DNA of 64,000 nucleotides from Flectonema sp. DT1601. Lineage: Eukaryota; Euglenozoa; Diplonemea; Diplonemida; Diplonemidae. Below are positions 10,476 through 22,998 of the stretch, piece by piece. The notes below the pieces were generated by a model. The model did not search any database. It had not been told where the DNA came from and was given only the letters and a program-made list of their open reading frames with translations. The position numbers were made by a program, and so were the translations under genes. Where the stretch lies: positions 1,030,501 to 1,094,500 of the forward strand of contig OZ025791.1 in NCBI GenBank assembly GCA_964019425.1, given 5' to 3'. Each line of letters begins with the position of its first letter. The first letter of the stretch is position 1.

Positions 10476-12630
10476 AATCATATTTCCTACCATACAAAAA
10501 AGTGTGGATGCAAAAAAAAAAAGCCGTTTGACTAAAAGAAAGGAAAAGGGAGAAAAAGAAAAACTTAGACCCCATGTACGTCTGCTTTGTTCGGCAACAA
10601 GCGACCTGACCACACGGGAGATTTAAGTCACTTTTTTTATCATTCATCAATGGCATGATGTTACATTTAGGAAACTACTATAAAATTCAAGACAATCGAA
10701 GAAGAAAGTCTTTTTACTGATTAGCCAGTACACATATGCCAATGTATTCTGGGAAAGGGGATAGATAATTGACGATGATATAATCAAATCCAATTCGGTT
10801 GGTTTTGCGCAAAACCACATGAGAGAGTGAGGAAGGTCGAAGGATGCGAATATTGTGAAGAAATCCGCCAAATATTCAGCGTAAAAAAGACGCTAAACCA
10901 GACACATTGTGTAAAAACAACTGCAATACATACTAATAACAAAACTATAATTTGACATTTGTCAAAGATACCATAACATGAGATGGTACTTTAAACTTAC
11001 CCCTAGATAGCTAGCAAGCAAAACTGATGACCGGGTCTGGGTAACCCAATCACGGAGATTGTGTTATAAGCTTCGGCGTTGCCCAGAGACTAACAGGTTG
11101 AAAACAAAAAGAAAGAAATGACCAAAAGAGAGTTGAGAAAGTAGTAATAAATAAATTATCTTTTCTATTGAAGAACTATTATTCTATAAAATAAAAACCT
11201 TTCTTCCAAATAATCACGTGTGTTTGACGCCGCCATACCACGAAGGAAAACAAAAAAAAAAAAAAAAAACTGGGCCCGTTCACCCCTATCAATCTCAAAG
11301 CATAAGGGGCCTACCGAAGGCTTTAAAAAAAGTATCACAAAAATTGGGCAACACGAATAATTATACCCATCTGTGAGGAACAGAATCAAAAGCTCAAATG
11401 AAAACAGTCAGCTTTAGGTCATAACTGTTGTGGACCAAGATAATTACAAGTATTAAATAATGGGAGTGACAAGAAGAGAGAGAATACAGGACGGTTTAAA
11501 TGAAAGAAACAAAGCAGGCAAGTTCCTTGTAAAAGCAAACTGCTACTTGGACGACACTTCCACTAACACAATGAAGAAATTAAGTTTTTTTTGTTTTTTT
11601 TTTGGCTTGGTTGCCTTGAGTGATTTGCCTATTACAAAAGAGAAGATAGACTAAATATCTACAACATATCGGGTCACAAAGAAAACATGGCTTCCACAAG
11701 TTTGAGCTTTCAACTTTAGGTGTTGGAGTCAGAAAGCCACTACAAAATAAAGTAGTCTCGTGGGATACAAATCGCCTCGCAAGAGCGGATGATCTTTTCA
11801 TCCCGCTGTGGTTTATGCTGGAATATTTTGAGGCTAAAGAACACATTGCACAATAACAGAATATATATCCCACGTGTCCTCTGCTATAAAAGGTAATTCG
11901 CTACATCAGTGCCGCGATGTAGTGCATTATAATTCAAAAAGGGTATAACGTCTGTTCTTTCCTTGCAATCAGTTCTGCGGTTGGTAAGCAGCTATTAAAG
12001 AAAAAACGGGTAAAACGAGAATTAAAAAGTTTGCCACTTCATTTTGAAACGGATGCACTAGCGGTGTGGGGGGTGAACCTTTGACAGGTTTTTTCCTTTT
12101 TTTTTTGTATAAACAACTGCGTGTGATTCAACAAAGTTGGGTAACCTGAATTTACAATTAGATTTTGTGTGATTCAAATTCCGAAATTGAGAATGGAATA
12201 TGAAAGAAAAGTTTAAAACACAACACAAAAAAAAGCAAACAAGGAGCGTACCAGAAAAAAATAAACAACAGAAATGTGATATCCGTGCAAAAGAAATACA
12301 TTGGGAATCACAAAAGACCTTTTTAATGCCCAAGAATTGATCCAAGGAATGAAGAAAAGCCTGGCTATAAACTAAAGAAGTGCGTATTGAGATATAAGAA
12401 AAGAAACAGTCTTCTGTAAACCCTGCCTTGCTTCACACAGCACGGATGAATAATAAAAGAAATGAGGAGAGAGAAATAAACGTAAATAAGCTGCGGATAC
12501 GAGTACAAGAAGCCAACAGAATCAGCGGGAACAAATAGAAAAGTAATAATTGAGAACGATGCCTCGTAGACTGCACAGTGAGAGGACTTCTTTGTCCATC
12601 TCCTGTTAGCAGAAGTTTCAATTTCTTTTC

Positions 12631-12838
12631 GTTTTGTTTTGTTTTGTTTTGTTTTGTTTTGTTTTGTTTTGTTTTGTTTTGTTTTGTTTTGTTTTGTTTT
12701 GTTTTGTTTTGTTTTGTTTTGTTTTGTTTTGTTTTGTTTTGTTTTGTTTTGTTTTGTTTTGTTTTGTTTTGTTTTGTTTTGTTTTGTTTTGTTTTGTTTT
12801 GTTTTGTTTTGTTTTGTTTTGTTTTGTTTTGTTTTGTT
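12631..12838. repeat. Pentanucleotide microsatellite (GTTTT)n
   Basis: About 41 uninterrupted copies of GTTTT over 208 bp. It opens long false frames in several phases on both strands. Uninterrupted purity suggests recent expansion. Confidence 0.97.
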
Positions 12839-13050
12839 ATATTTTTTTCCCCCTTCCTTTTCCTTTTTCAATTCTTCCCTATTGGTTAGCGGCTTTCTCC
12901 CCTCGTAAAAAAGAACCCTGCGCTAAGAAAAACTAACAAAAAAAACGAAAAAAGAAAAAAAGAGAGAATGATTCATTTTTTTATTTTATTTTTTTTTTTT
13001 GTTTTTTAAAAAAGGAAATTCCGAAGTTTTAGGGTAACTATTTTTTTCTT

Positions 13051-15042
13051 TTATTTCGTACTTAATTTCGAACGATTTCGCATAAATGAGCACATCATAG
13101 GTATTCCTATTGCAGTCGCAACACCCCCAACTAATACTGCGATTATCAAGATCACTACTAAGGGTGTTTTTATCTTCGCTGACGAATCAGGAGTGGTTTT
13201 TTGATTAACAAATATCTTCCAACACTGAAATGTTAATACCATACTAGTTACCTGTGCATTAGATGATGCAGAGATGTTCGCATAATTTAGAGGAACAGCT
13301 AAGTTAGAGTAAAGCAATGTTTCAGTCTCTTCATCAAAGATATGAAACTCTAAATCATTTTCTCTGATATCTCTGATCGCGTAGTCTACTAGGCTTGTGA
13401 TGTCATAGTCACCGATAACATAACCAACTGTGGTGTTGTTTAGCACAGCAGGTGTTGTTAGCAAGACGGCATCCTTAAGACCCTCATCTGAAGGTAGTGA
13501 CATAGGACTTATTGACACCGCTGACAAAGAGTCCTCAGTTTGTTGAATACTACGAAGGTGTTGTTCGGAAGACCCAAAATCAAACCCAAGTAACATAGCA
13601 TTAGACTCGAAGGGTTCCACATATATTATTGGATAGAAGAATGATGTGTTGTATGGACGAATTTCTCCAGTCAAATTAAAAAACTTGACATCGAGAGGAT
13701 CTCGTGAGATAGCCTCCCATCGAAATTTATACTCCAGTTCGACAACACTTTCGATATTTTCCCTGTCGACTGAGCATAATTTCGGTAGCCAACACAGTCT
13801 TTTCAGATATGTGGATCTCTGGTTTTTAAGTGTGTTAAAGGCGAGTAGAAAGTCATCAGCAGAAACGGTAACAGCAAAATCCCGCGCGATGTCAGCTGTC
13901 TCAAGGTTTATTTCTGTTAATAGGTTTGATATAGCAGATGCGATTTGATCACCGCTGCTCCCATGATAGTGTGAACTGTCATTGTTAATAACCAGGTACC
14001 CAAATATAATAACAGATATAACTAAGCTGACGGCTCCTATTGAGAGAACGCGTGTTGCTACGTGCAGTTGATTTGAGTGTTTCTTTTTGGTAATCCTGTC
14101 AACCACCTGTTCTATCTCCTCATGATCCTCAACATCATCACATGGAATAGGAGGATTTCGTCTCTGCAATGGGTTAGCAGGTCGAGGAGACTGACTACAG
14201 TCAGCCTCAACAGATGTTCTTCTAGTAGTAATCTCAATACTTGAGGCCCACGATATTTCATTAAGGCTATGCAACGGTTCAACATACGAACAATTTAAAG
14301 GAGGAGGCAAACAACCATCAAATGGTGTACGAAGGCTGTCATAAGTAGTTGAATGACCAAGGGCATACATCTGTGAATGTGGACTTGGAACAGTGTCTGT
14401 TGAGCATCTTTCAGCCAGACCTGGGGAATTAGTTGATTGAACAGAAGACATTGGTGACGGCAGCCACCTCTTTTCAAGAGGTGATCCACCTTCCAACTTG
14501 TTAGCACTTCGTGAAGATAAGTCTCTATGAATTTTCGTTCGAGGTCGTACATTGGTTGGTGATAACAGATCTTTCATTCTTTCGTCTTGTTTTGATTCTG
14601 AAGGTGGTGTTGTCAGAGAATCTCGCGAGGAATTGTTAATTGAGATCGTATTTGTGTAATCGCTCGTTAATTTCTTTTCACGATAAGTAATTTTAGATGT
14701 TGCTTCACTACCGATTATATTGCTGTTGGATTCTAAGGGTACGACACAAAGATTTGCAATGTACGGAGAAGAAGGAGCAGCCTTAGTAGTTTTACTGCTC
14801 CTAGAACTATCTATACTCCAAGATGAACTACCTGCTGTTTGATCATTTGTGTTTAGATAAATGTTTCTACTTTCTTCGTCGTTTTCTGAACAAGACGTGT
14901 CTATCTGGATATCAGAGTTTATAACTGATGTTTCAACATTGATTACATCTCTTTCAGTATTCTTCAATGAGAGTTTAAATGATGTTTGACTTGTAGAATC
15001 CTTCTTCAAATCCTCAGCAACAATCTCACCCGATAGTATCAT
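13051..15042 (-). CDS. CHASE-domain membrane protein without an output domain
   Basis: A 663-residue protein. Residues 1-325 are Ser/Thr/Asn-rich and probably disordered and cytosolic. A first membrane helix (VLSIGAVSLVISVIIFGYLV, about 333-352) is followed by an extracellular region of about 260 residues with CHASE features: an FxWEAISRDPLDVKFFNLTG block, the phrase PIIYVEPFESNAMLLGFDFGS, VGYVIGDYDI and FHIFDEE. A second helix (VVILIIAVLVGGVATAIGIP) lies close to the C terminus and only about 13 residues follow. CHASE domains sense small extracellular ligands (for example cytokinins) and usually feed a kinase or cyclase; none is present here. The large N-terminal tail may do the signalling, or the protein may pair with the CHASE protein at 18322-20619. 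Acceptor-like TATCAATTTTAG ends 13 nt before the ATG. Confidence 0.85.
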   Translation of the reverse strand: MILSGEIVAEDLKKDSTSQTSFKLSLKNTERDVINVETSVINSDIQIDTSCSENDEESRNIYLNTNDQTAGSSSWSIDSSRSSKTTKAAPSSPYIANLCVVPLESNSNIIGSEATSKITYREKKLTSDYTNTISINNSSRDSLTTPPSESKQDERMKDLLSPTNVRPRTKIHRDLSSRSANKLEGGSPLEKRWLPSPMSSVQSTNSPGLAERCSTDTVPSPHSQMYALGHSTTYDSLRTPFDGCLPPPLNCSYVEPLHSLNEISWASSIEITTRRTSVEADCSQSPRPANPLQRRNPPIPCDDVEDHEEIEQVVDRITKKKHSNQLHVATRVLSIGAVSLVISVIIFGYLVINNDSSHYHGSSGDQIASAISNLLTEINLETADIARDFAVTVSADDFLLAFNTLKNQRSTYLKRLCWLPKLCSVDRENIESVVELEYKFRWEAISRDPLDVKFFNLTGEIRPYNTSFFYPIIYVEPFESNAMLLGFDFGSSEQHLRSIQQTEDSLSAVSISPMSLPSDEGLKDAVLLTTPAVLNNTTVGYVIGDYDITSLVDYAIRDIRENDLEFHIFDEETETLLYSNLAVPLNYANISASSNAQVTSMVLTFQCWKIFVNQKTTPDSSAKIKTPLVVILIIAVLVGGVATAIGIPMMCSFMRNRSKLSTK

Positions 15043-16317
15043 TTCATTTTATTCCCTAAAATTGATAAAAATTAAATAACATTGATTTTTGGTTTCCTTT
15101 AGTTGAATATACGTTTACATCACTTCTGTTATTATTTTAATGTTAGACTGGTTTGTAAAATTACTATTATGATCTCCATCTTTATCTAAAATAGAAAGCA
15201 ACAAAGGCTAATAAAGAAGCAATAAAGCGCTCATAATCGCCTTTCTTTTAACCTGGGTGTTCTTTTATTATTATTTTTTTTTTTTTTTTTTTTGGGGAAG
15301 GGGGCGGGATTTAAACTAGTCTGTGACACATGCCTGCACATGTCACAGAAATCATAACATCACTCACTCTCTTTTTTTTTGTTTTTTGTTCTTTTTTTTT
15401 TTTGAATTCCTTTTTTTGTTGTTGTTTTTTTTTTTTTTTGAAGTTGTTTGTTAGCGGTCAGGTATACTACTTTAAGATACTACAAAACCTGCTGACATGC
15501 ACAAGCAAAAGATCTCCCAAAATCATTTACAACGGCAGGCCGTATTGAGCATCCCAAAGAATTAATTGAGAACAAAAGGTCTCAACCACAAACGCAGACT
15601 TACTAATAAAGATGATCGAACTCTTACTACATAAAGAAATAAGTTCCACCCGTGTGTACAGGCATCTGTAATAAAATAACAAGAGAAGGGCGTAAACCCT
15701 TTCTTTACTATGCAAACACATACGTTTGGGGACAGGGAGAGAAAAATAACAAAGAAAAAAAAAAAAAAAAGACTCCGTGTAGGGACACTACCTACACAGT
15801 AGGTATCGCAAGAGTGCAAAAGGTACATCGAGAGCTTTTTCAAACCAAGGCAACGTTTTCTGTAACAACCAAAGATGAAGTTCCTCTCAAGGTTTTTTTT
15901 ATAAACAAAAAAAAAAGGGGGGGGGAAGAGAAGAATAAACGAATAAATAGAAGAACTTATAGGGGGGAAAACGCGGCAATTTTTTTTGTCGACAGCGGGG
16001 TGTAACCATAATTACCATTCCTGCTTCAAGAACCCAAAGACATAAATCCAAGGAAGTTTACACAAGTGAAGATTGGAATGCAAAAGGGAAAGATGAGAGC
16101 CCGCTGTCTATACATATTAAAAAGAAAAGATGAAAAATAAATCAACACAGGTAAAAGCCATCACGGCGATTTGACTTCGGAAGATCAGGATTTCTTTTTC
16201 CATTGCCATGTCATTTTGATCTCATCAAGGTTTGGCTACGAGACGAGGAAACCAAAAAAAAAAAAAACAGCCAATCAATCGAAAAAGGTTTTGCTGCCAC
16301 AAGACCCAGATAACCAC

Positions 16318-16348
<31 letters not shown>

Positions 16349-18117
16349 CTTTCTTTTTTTTTTCCAGGATGCTAAAAAAAAAGACAACTAAAAATTCTCG
16401 CGACTGTGAGTCCTGTCCAAAAATTGTGCAAAGGACATTAACCCAATGCAAGGAAATGAGTAGACAGTAATTCAGTTCTATCCATCAAACAATCAGGGAT
16501 CAACATTACAATATTTTCTGTGATTGAAACTGTATCTGTTCAGAGGGCATATCACTGATCATAAATAAGGAAGGCAGTTGTCCCTACTAAATAATCAAAA
16601 CAACCTCTGATTTTACGTTTCCTTAACGCAAAGTGATTGATGTTCTTTTTATATCGCTATGAAATAATAAGAAAAAATAAAAAAAGAGGAAATACAGAAA
16701 GCTGAACTTGAGACTGGAGTTGCTGAAGGAAACAAAAAAAAAAAAAAAAAAAAAAAAAAATTAAATAAATAAATAAAGTAGGCAAGAAAAATAGCTTCTG
16801 CAACTGCAGGAGTTTCCAGCAATCAAAAAAAAAAAAACGGAGATGGAACTCTATTGATAATAAAAATAAAACAACTTGATTAAATCATAGTAATGCAACA
16901 GGTTGTAAGAAAAAAAATAATAATCTTTTTTTTTTTTTTTTCCTCCCCGCATATGAACAATTAACCAGATATAATGATTTCCTGAAAAGAGGGACACACA
17001 GGCTTCGAGGGGCTAGAAACATGTCACCTTTCTTTTTTTTTTTATTCCTTGAAATCTAGGAGAACTAAGAATTAATTTTAACTATCGCACATGTGCGAGA
17101 CTCACTGGAGAGAAGAGATCTCCGCGTGCAGATGACTACTCGTTTAAAAGTAGCAAAAAAAAAAAAAAAAAAAAAAAAAACTAAAACTAAAAAAAAAGGG
17201 GTGGGAAGGGGGGAATGATGGAGAGGGAGGCATTAGTAGTAGAAAGCTCTTACAGTAAGACAAAAGCGAGACTATTGAAACGAACAAAGTAACCGAAAAG
17301 AATAACAACAAATAAAAAAAAAGAAGGGGGGGGGAAAAAAAAAAACATAGACCAAACAATCATTTCGTCAACACGCCTATCGATCAGAGCGTATTATTCG
17401 ACAAAAGAGACCAGTGTCACAATAAACCTAAGCAGCATTACAATATAATGTATATTTTCCAAGGCAAACTCCGAAAACCTGTCGCAGTGGAGGCAAGGAT
17501 AGGAACATACTACCTGCTTATAAAAAGCCAACCAGAGCAGTTCCTCATAAGTCTGGTTGCTTAAGTATTTTTGTTTATCATAATTGTTTATTTGGTCTTC
17601 TAATATTGACGGAATAGAAAACGCATCGCACTAGCGAAACCTGTTCCTAAGTCTTTGTAGTTAGTACCCCAGGGAGCAGAATGATTTAGTGGCTAAAAGG
17701 AGATTGTAGGAACGATATGTTTCTTTTAGCATGAATGTCATTCCCCCTTACGCAAAAATTTCTGTGAGAAGAAGCCAGCTTGCTGGAAACCTCTCTCAGC
17801 GGACATCTCTAAACTAATAGAGAAGAATAACTAAAAGAAAACTGCAAAAACACCTCATATATCCAATGCAAAATAATTCACTTCTTTTCCATTTCCAGTA
17901 TCATCGCAGCAACGTAAGCGAAAGCTTCAGAGGCACAAATTCCTGTGAGTGCTGGAAAAAGGGCCCTTCGTCGAAATTACTACGAGTAAAAAAAAAAAGA
18001 GGAGAAAAAAAATAAAACCGAAAGTAGGAACAAAAGTACAGTCACACTGTGATAGAGAAAAAACAACTCAGCCAAACGTACAAAAATATAATTATTTTGT
18101 TGGGTTTAGGAATATTG

Positions 18118-18159
<42 letters not shown>

Positions 18160-18321
18160 CTTTTCACAATGAGCCACCAAGGAGTGGGATTTAATAGGAG
18201 GGGGGGGAAAATAAACACGCAGGAATACTGGAATGACAACCTCTTAAGTTGTTCGTTCAGAGAAAATCAATTAAGCAACTGTTGGGGATGCCAATAGGAG
18301 ACTTCAGGGTTGCAACTGCAA
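15043..18321. other. 3.3-kb AT-rich gap
   Basis: Long homopolymers dominate: T runs at about 15268-15293, 16326-16349, 16925-16940 and 18118-18155, and A runs at about 16733-16760 and 17153-17180. Small frames are low-complexity. No gene, tRNA or structured repeat is recognised. Confidence 0.55.
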
Positions 18322-20619
18322 TTAGTTACTAGTGACTTCTGAGGATGCCGTTTTCTCATTGAGATTTTTTTTTCGTCTAACCTTCCTGACGATTACAGGT
18401 AGCTTAGCGTTAACCTTCACAAATGATAATCCCAAGGGTGAATTACTTTTCAACTCAGCTCTTAGCATGTGATGTCTGACTAATGGACATGATGGACACA
18501 GTTTTAAAACTTCCAAAGCAGCATCATAGTTTCTATCAAACATAAGAATGCAAGCTTCACGTAACTGTTTATAACCTTCATTCGCGTCGTCACATTCACC
18601 AAATAACCAAGTTGCTGATTCTACCGAATTCGTATAACATGATAATTGATAAATGCATTTATCTCCTTTAATTCTATCGACAAAATTAAAGTCTTCTGGT
18701 CCGAGACTTGCTTTGACGTTGCCGCACAACGTTGATATATTTAAGGCTTGTGCATATTGCATTAAATCACTGAGGTTCGAACTTATTTTGCCGTGGATCA
18801 CTGGGTATCTTGCATGAATACCACCTGCTACTCCAATAATACACTTAGCCTGAGTTATTGCAGATACGAGTATTGTTTCGGGATGTTGATCGGTTACTTC
18901 ACGTGTTGCTTTTCTCGCATCGGTTATAGAATATCCAGTAAAAATACATTGAGTATACGATGCCATTATTGTAACAACATTTCCTCGTCTTCTTATTGCT
19001 ATTTGATGAATGGCTGACAGAAGGGTATTGATTGTTGCAGAATCAGTACTCTCTGCATCGCTAAGAGCGAATCCTACTGCAGTCAACTGGACAGACTCAA
19101 CACCTAAAGTGTGCGGATTAATGAGAGCATTAACCGGATTAGATCTGCTTAGTGCAGATACAGCTATGGTTGCATGCATTGTATGTACTCGTTCAGGAGT
19201 TGGTGTTAGAAGCTGTCCGATGCCGTCCTTACCTCGAAGGACGTCAGGTAAAAACTTTGCGTATTCTTCCAAAACATTTACGATATCTCTGAACGCCAAT
19301 AACAAAGGATGAGCATCATTATCAAGTGATTGTAATAGTTTAACAGAATCGAAATCCATTACAGTTACAGCCGCAGCTGTTTTTGATGCAGCTTCCAACA
19401 CCAATTGTAAATGCTGTTTCGATGCTAACGTTTTACTTATTAAACCACATACAAAAAGAACTGTTGTTCCCAACATGATTGATAATAAAACAGCTGCTAC
19501 TATTGGTGTTTGAGTTCTTCTCTCATTTTCGAAAGCCTCAGTTCGGTGGACTGCTAATTCCCATTCACGAGTTCCGAAACCAGTTTTGTGAAAGATCACA
19601 TTAGTTGTTGCGCGTAAGTTTTCATATGTTGGTCCTCTTTCAGGATAATCTGGTGCGAAGTCGCTGTACAATAACTCATTACTGCCTCCAGTGATATCAA
19701 AGAGATGAAGAGTGACTCCTTCTTGACTAACACCCTTCAAAGCGAAATGGATAACATCACCCATGCGATAGGCTTCTGACGCGAATCCCTTGAAGTTACC
19801 ATTGGCGTAGACTGGAATAAATAGTAAACAACCATACTGGTAACCTGCATCTATGTTTTCTTGAACTAAAACTATTCTACCTGTTGTGACCATAAGACCA
19901 CTTTCTCTTGCATGATTTATTGCTTTAAGCCGAATTGGGTGGGAGCCCATGTCAAAGCCGTGGACCGGGATATTCTCCTCGTATGGTTCGATAAAGTAAA
20001 CAGGAAAGTCTTCAATTCCAGAATCGTTAGTTGCCGCGGGTCCCTCGTGAAGACTGTGAAATTGAAATCCGGGATAACTTAAATTTGTTGCTTTTATGTA
20101 CCTGTCCACGTACGGTGTTTGCATGTCAGATTCCAATCGACTTCGCTGCTCTACTGAGTTGATATATGGCACCCACTCAAGGGCTTTGTGATAGCTGTAA
20201 CTTTTACTGTCTTTATCAATAAAATCTACGTAATCTTTAAATGTTTTGGGTGAAATATCGTCCTCATCACCCGAAAACAATTCAGCTATCCCAATGCAGT
20301 CTTTCATAGATATCAATATAGTCGATCGCAAGTGTGATGCGACGACGTTTGATATTTGGGTATGGGATACATTAACGACACTCAGTTCATTATCACTTAA
20401 TGATTTATGAACTTGTAGTCCTGTTAGAATAGCTACAGCTGGTGCGAATAACAGTGGAATCAAATAACGTTCTCGAAACTTAATAGATCCGTAGAGTCCT
20501 TTCCCTTCGTAGCTGGAGTTTCTCGTGACTTCATCATACACTACTTCCTGGGGGATTTCTACAGCTAGAGGTTTGTTGCCATCGGTTTCAGTCGACGCCG
20601 ACTCATCGGCTCGGCTCAT
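18322..20619 (-). CDS. CHASE receptor with a degenerate cyclase-like C-terminal region
   Basis: 765 residues. One membrane helix near residues 50-70 (YLIPLLFAPAVAILTGLQV), then a CHASE sensor (about 85-330) with ALEWVPYINSVEQRSRLE, PGFQFHSLHEG, FPVYFIEPYEENIPVHGFDM, GYQYGCLLFIPVYANGNFKGF and VTLHLFDITGG. A second helix lies at about 375-397 (PIVAAVLLSIMLGTTVLFVC). The cytosolic part (about 410-640) follows the order of class III nucleotidyl cyclases: EEYAKFLPDVL linker, QLTAVGFALSDAEST where VLFaDIrgfT is expected, RRGNVVTIMASYTQCIFTG where GDai-aF is expected, and AKCIIGVAGGIHARYPVIHGKISSNLSDL. The two metal-binding aspartates are not visible, so it is probably not an active cyclase. The leader after a strong acceptor (TCTCTCAACAG, exon from 20674) holds an upstream ATGTAA. 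CHASE call is firm; the cyclase relation is an inference. Confidence 0.85.
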   Translation of the reverse strand: MSRADESASTETDGNKPLAVEIPQEVVYDEVTRNSSYEGKGLYGSIKFRERYLIPLLFAPAVAILTGLQVHKSLSDNELSVVNVSHTQISNVVASHLRSTILISMKDCIGIAELFSGDEDDISPKTFKDYVDFIDKDSKSYSYHKALEWVPYINSVEQRSRLESDMQTPYVDRYIKATNLSYPGFQFHSLHEGPAATNDSGIEDFPVYFIEPYEENIPVHGFDMGSHPIRLKAINHARESGLMVTTGRIVLVQENIDAGYQYGCLLFIPVYANGNFKGFASEAYRMGDVIHFALKGVSQEGVTLHLFDITGGSNELLYSDFAPDYPERGPTYENLRATTNVIFHKTGFGTREWELAVHRTEAFENERRTQTPIVAAVLLSIMLGTTVLFVCGLISKTLASKQHLQLVLEAASKTAAAVTVMDFDSVKLLQSLDNDAHPLLLAFRDIVNVLEEYAKFLPDVLRGKDGIGQLLTPTPERVHTMHATIAVSALSRSNPVNALINPHTLGVESVQLTAVGFALSDAESTDSATINTLLSAIHQIAIRRRGNVVTIMASYTQCIFTGYSITDARKATREVTDQHPETILVSAITQAKCIIGVAGGIHARYPVIHGKISSNLSDLMQYAQALNISTLCGNVKASLGPEDFNFVDRIKGDKCIYQLSCYTNSVESATWLFGECDDANEGYKQLREACILMFDRNYDAALEVLKLCPSCPLVRHHMLRAELKSNSPLGLSFVKVNAKLPVIVRKVRRKKNLNEKTASSEVTSN

Positions 20620-22891
20620 GCCGAGAGAACTTCCTTCCGCTTGGGAAGGATGCCTCAGCTTTGTGCTTTACATACTGTTGAGAGAAATAGTTGATTACTG
20701 TCGTAAGTGAAAGAAAATCGGAGTCTACCACTGATCCCTCTCTCATTTTGTTTTTTGAATGACTTCGCCTGTGTTGACTAAAGAACCTACCGAAAAACTA
20801 CAAAACACCCTCTTACCAAAGTCACAATAACCAAATAACTAAAAAAGCAAATAATATGCTCAAGAAATACGTTCCTTAAATTATTTACTCAACGAAATAG
20901 GAACCAGAAAAGAAATTTAATAAGGGGATAGTTCGACAATGGAATATACTTTAGAATACTTAAGAAAAGTAATAAGGTCAAAATGAGAAGCATGACAGAG
21001 AGGGGATAATAATTTAAGGCTTGCTAAAAACAAGCGTTATCTACGCTGCTACGATCTTTTTTTTTGGAGCACAACAGAAAAGTCAAGAGGCTGTATTATA
21101 AAACAGATCATCAAGAAAGCAATCATCCGAACAATAAATATGATTAGAACACATAAGAATATGATACTCATTTCAAAGTGAGTGAGCTCACTAGAAAGAG
21201 TAAACGTAACGAACAGCTTAAATTAGTTTAGAAGACTTGCACACAAAACAATCCATCTAACCTAACCTTCTTCAAGCACGCTTCTGTTTGTTGGGTATGC
21301 GAGAGAGGGTGTTTGTATGTGATTACATACATGATTTAACATCTGTTAAAGACACAATGACTACGATGATCAAGTTATCATTCTAAAGTAACTATTTAGG
21401 TTTCGAGAGTACACACTGAAGGAAAACCTAAAACTAGCCAACTATATTTTCGCTTTAGTCCGTTTGTCGGTAAACATAATACGAAAAACGTCGATTTTAA
21501 TTAAAAACGTTCATCATGTCAACACCGTTTGTTCCCTTGATACCCATTCTTTGTTTTAGTTCTTTAAAAAAGAAGAAGAAGAAGAAAATAGGAGAGAGAT
21601 TGTAGGAGAAGATAGTTAATATAAAGAACCCATGACAAGAAAACAGATACATGACACAAACCATAATTAGTGCTTTCAGATACTTCTAAGGGTCTAAGTG
21701 AGAAAAGTTATTTTTTATCTTTTTTTTTTTTTTTTTTTTTTTTTGCCCTCTGTTATTTCTAACTATCACTTTTATCACTAACAATAAGTAAACGAGATAA
21801 CGAAAGTCGATCACTTTATCTGCTTTGCTTTAATGAAAAACTGCAGTTAGTCAAGCAAATAATTTTTTTAAAAAAATAACTCATTGAACCGTTAGTATGA
21901 TAACAAAGAAAGAATTCCACTCGTTTTCAGAGAGAAAGTTTTGTTCAGATTGAGAAAAAGGGAAGGGAAAAACGATTGCATTAACCTAACCATTAACTTT
22001 TTTTTTTTTTTTTTTTTCCATTTTTCACACACCCATCCACATTACGGAGGACTTTCTTTAAAGTACCAAGAGATACCAGTATGAAATAAAATATTAAAAC
22101 TAATTACAATTAATTCTAATCGATTCTACTAATTTGCTTTTTGAGTGTAATATGAGTTATAAGATAGTACACCAAATCAATATTTGAAAATAGAAGCAAC
22201 ATGGTAGGGTGGGTCGAGGACCCTAATCTCGTGTGTTTTTTTAAAACAGTGGAAGTCAAGGATACGAAAGCTTGCATTAAGAAAAAAATAAAGTTTTACA
22301 ACATTCTGTCCTATCTGGTTTGTGAAACCAAACAAAAATCGAATTGAAATTGCGGCTAGGAACTAGTAATTTACCGAAACTTACAGACGCAGAGTTACGG
22401 TAAATCAAAATATTTTAAAAAAAAAAAAAAAAAGTTATAAAAACACATTATTCTGATGTTCCATAAAACACTGTGGCATGAGTGCTAGGTTACTCACAGC
22501 AACAGAAGACCCAATCCGTAACTGTTTCCGAAAACTAATTATGCCACTATTGTAAGGCATGTAAGGGGTAAAATCCCTTCTCCTTTCTCTCTTTTTTTTT
22601 TTTTTTTAAATTTATTTTCCATTCTTGAATTCCGACACCAAGAATAGTAAAAAAATTAACCGTGATCAATCAACAAGTTAGCTATAACATAAGTTACTGT
22701 ATATTATAAGTACTCTAGGAGAGTAACTTACTTGTAACAAAACCCACTACATTGATTATTTTGCTCATTCATTTAGACTACTTCTTTACTAGAAAAGAGA
22801 CGAGAGAGAAAGAAGGCGAGAACAAAACTATTCGGATTAACCTTCTGTTTAGTTGAACGCAGACAGAATCCTGTCGCACGGGAAAATAAAT

Positions 22892-22953
22892 CATGACTAT
22901 AAGAAATAACGGCTTTCAATCTGAATAGTTTCTTCTCCGACTACTTCGGTACA
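22892..22953 (+). repeat. Short dispersed repeat R5, copy 1
   Basis: About 60 bp that match 35739-35800 in opposite orientation with only a few differences (GACTATAAGAAATAACGGCT, then CAATCTGAATA, then TTCTTCTCCGACTAC). No function is evident. Confidence 0.75.
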
Positions 22954-22998
22954 AAAAAAAAAAGAAAATTGAATAATCAAACAGAAGTCAAAACAATA

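Larger units (their letters stand above)
8569..13050. other. 4.5-kb repeat-rich gap
   Basis: No protein gene is convincing. Contents: a T run at about 8849-8868; a copy of repeat family R3 (about 8908-9230); a short sequence at 9850-10030 that recurs at 11045-11160 (CCAATCAC then TTGCCCAGAGACTAACA); TTAG tandem units at about 10029-10048; a copy of repeat family R1 (10187-10475); an A run near 11250; and the 208-bp GTTTT array at 12631-12838. Confidence 0.6.

Noticed and set aside
12365-12936. Long frames in the (GTTTT)n array on both strands
   Set aside because: They are translations of a pentanucleotide repeat (KQNKT or FCFVL units), not genes.
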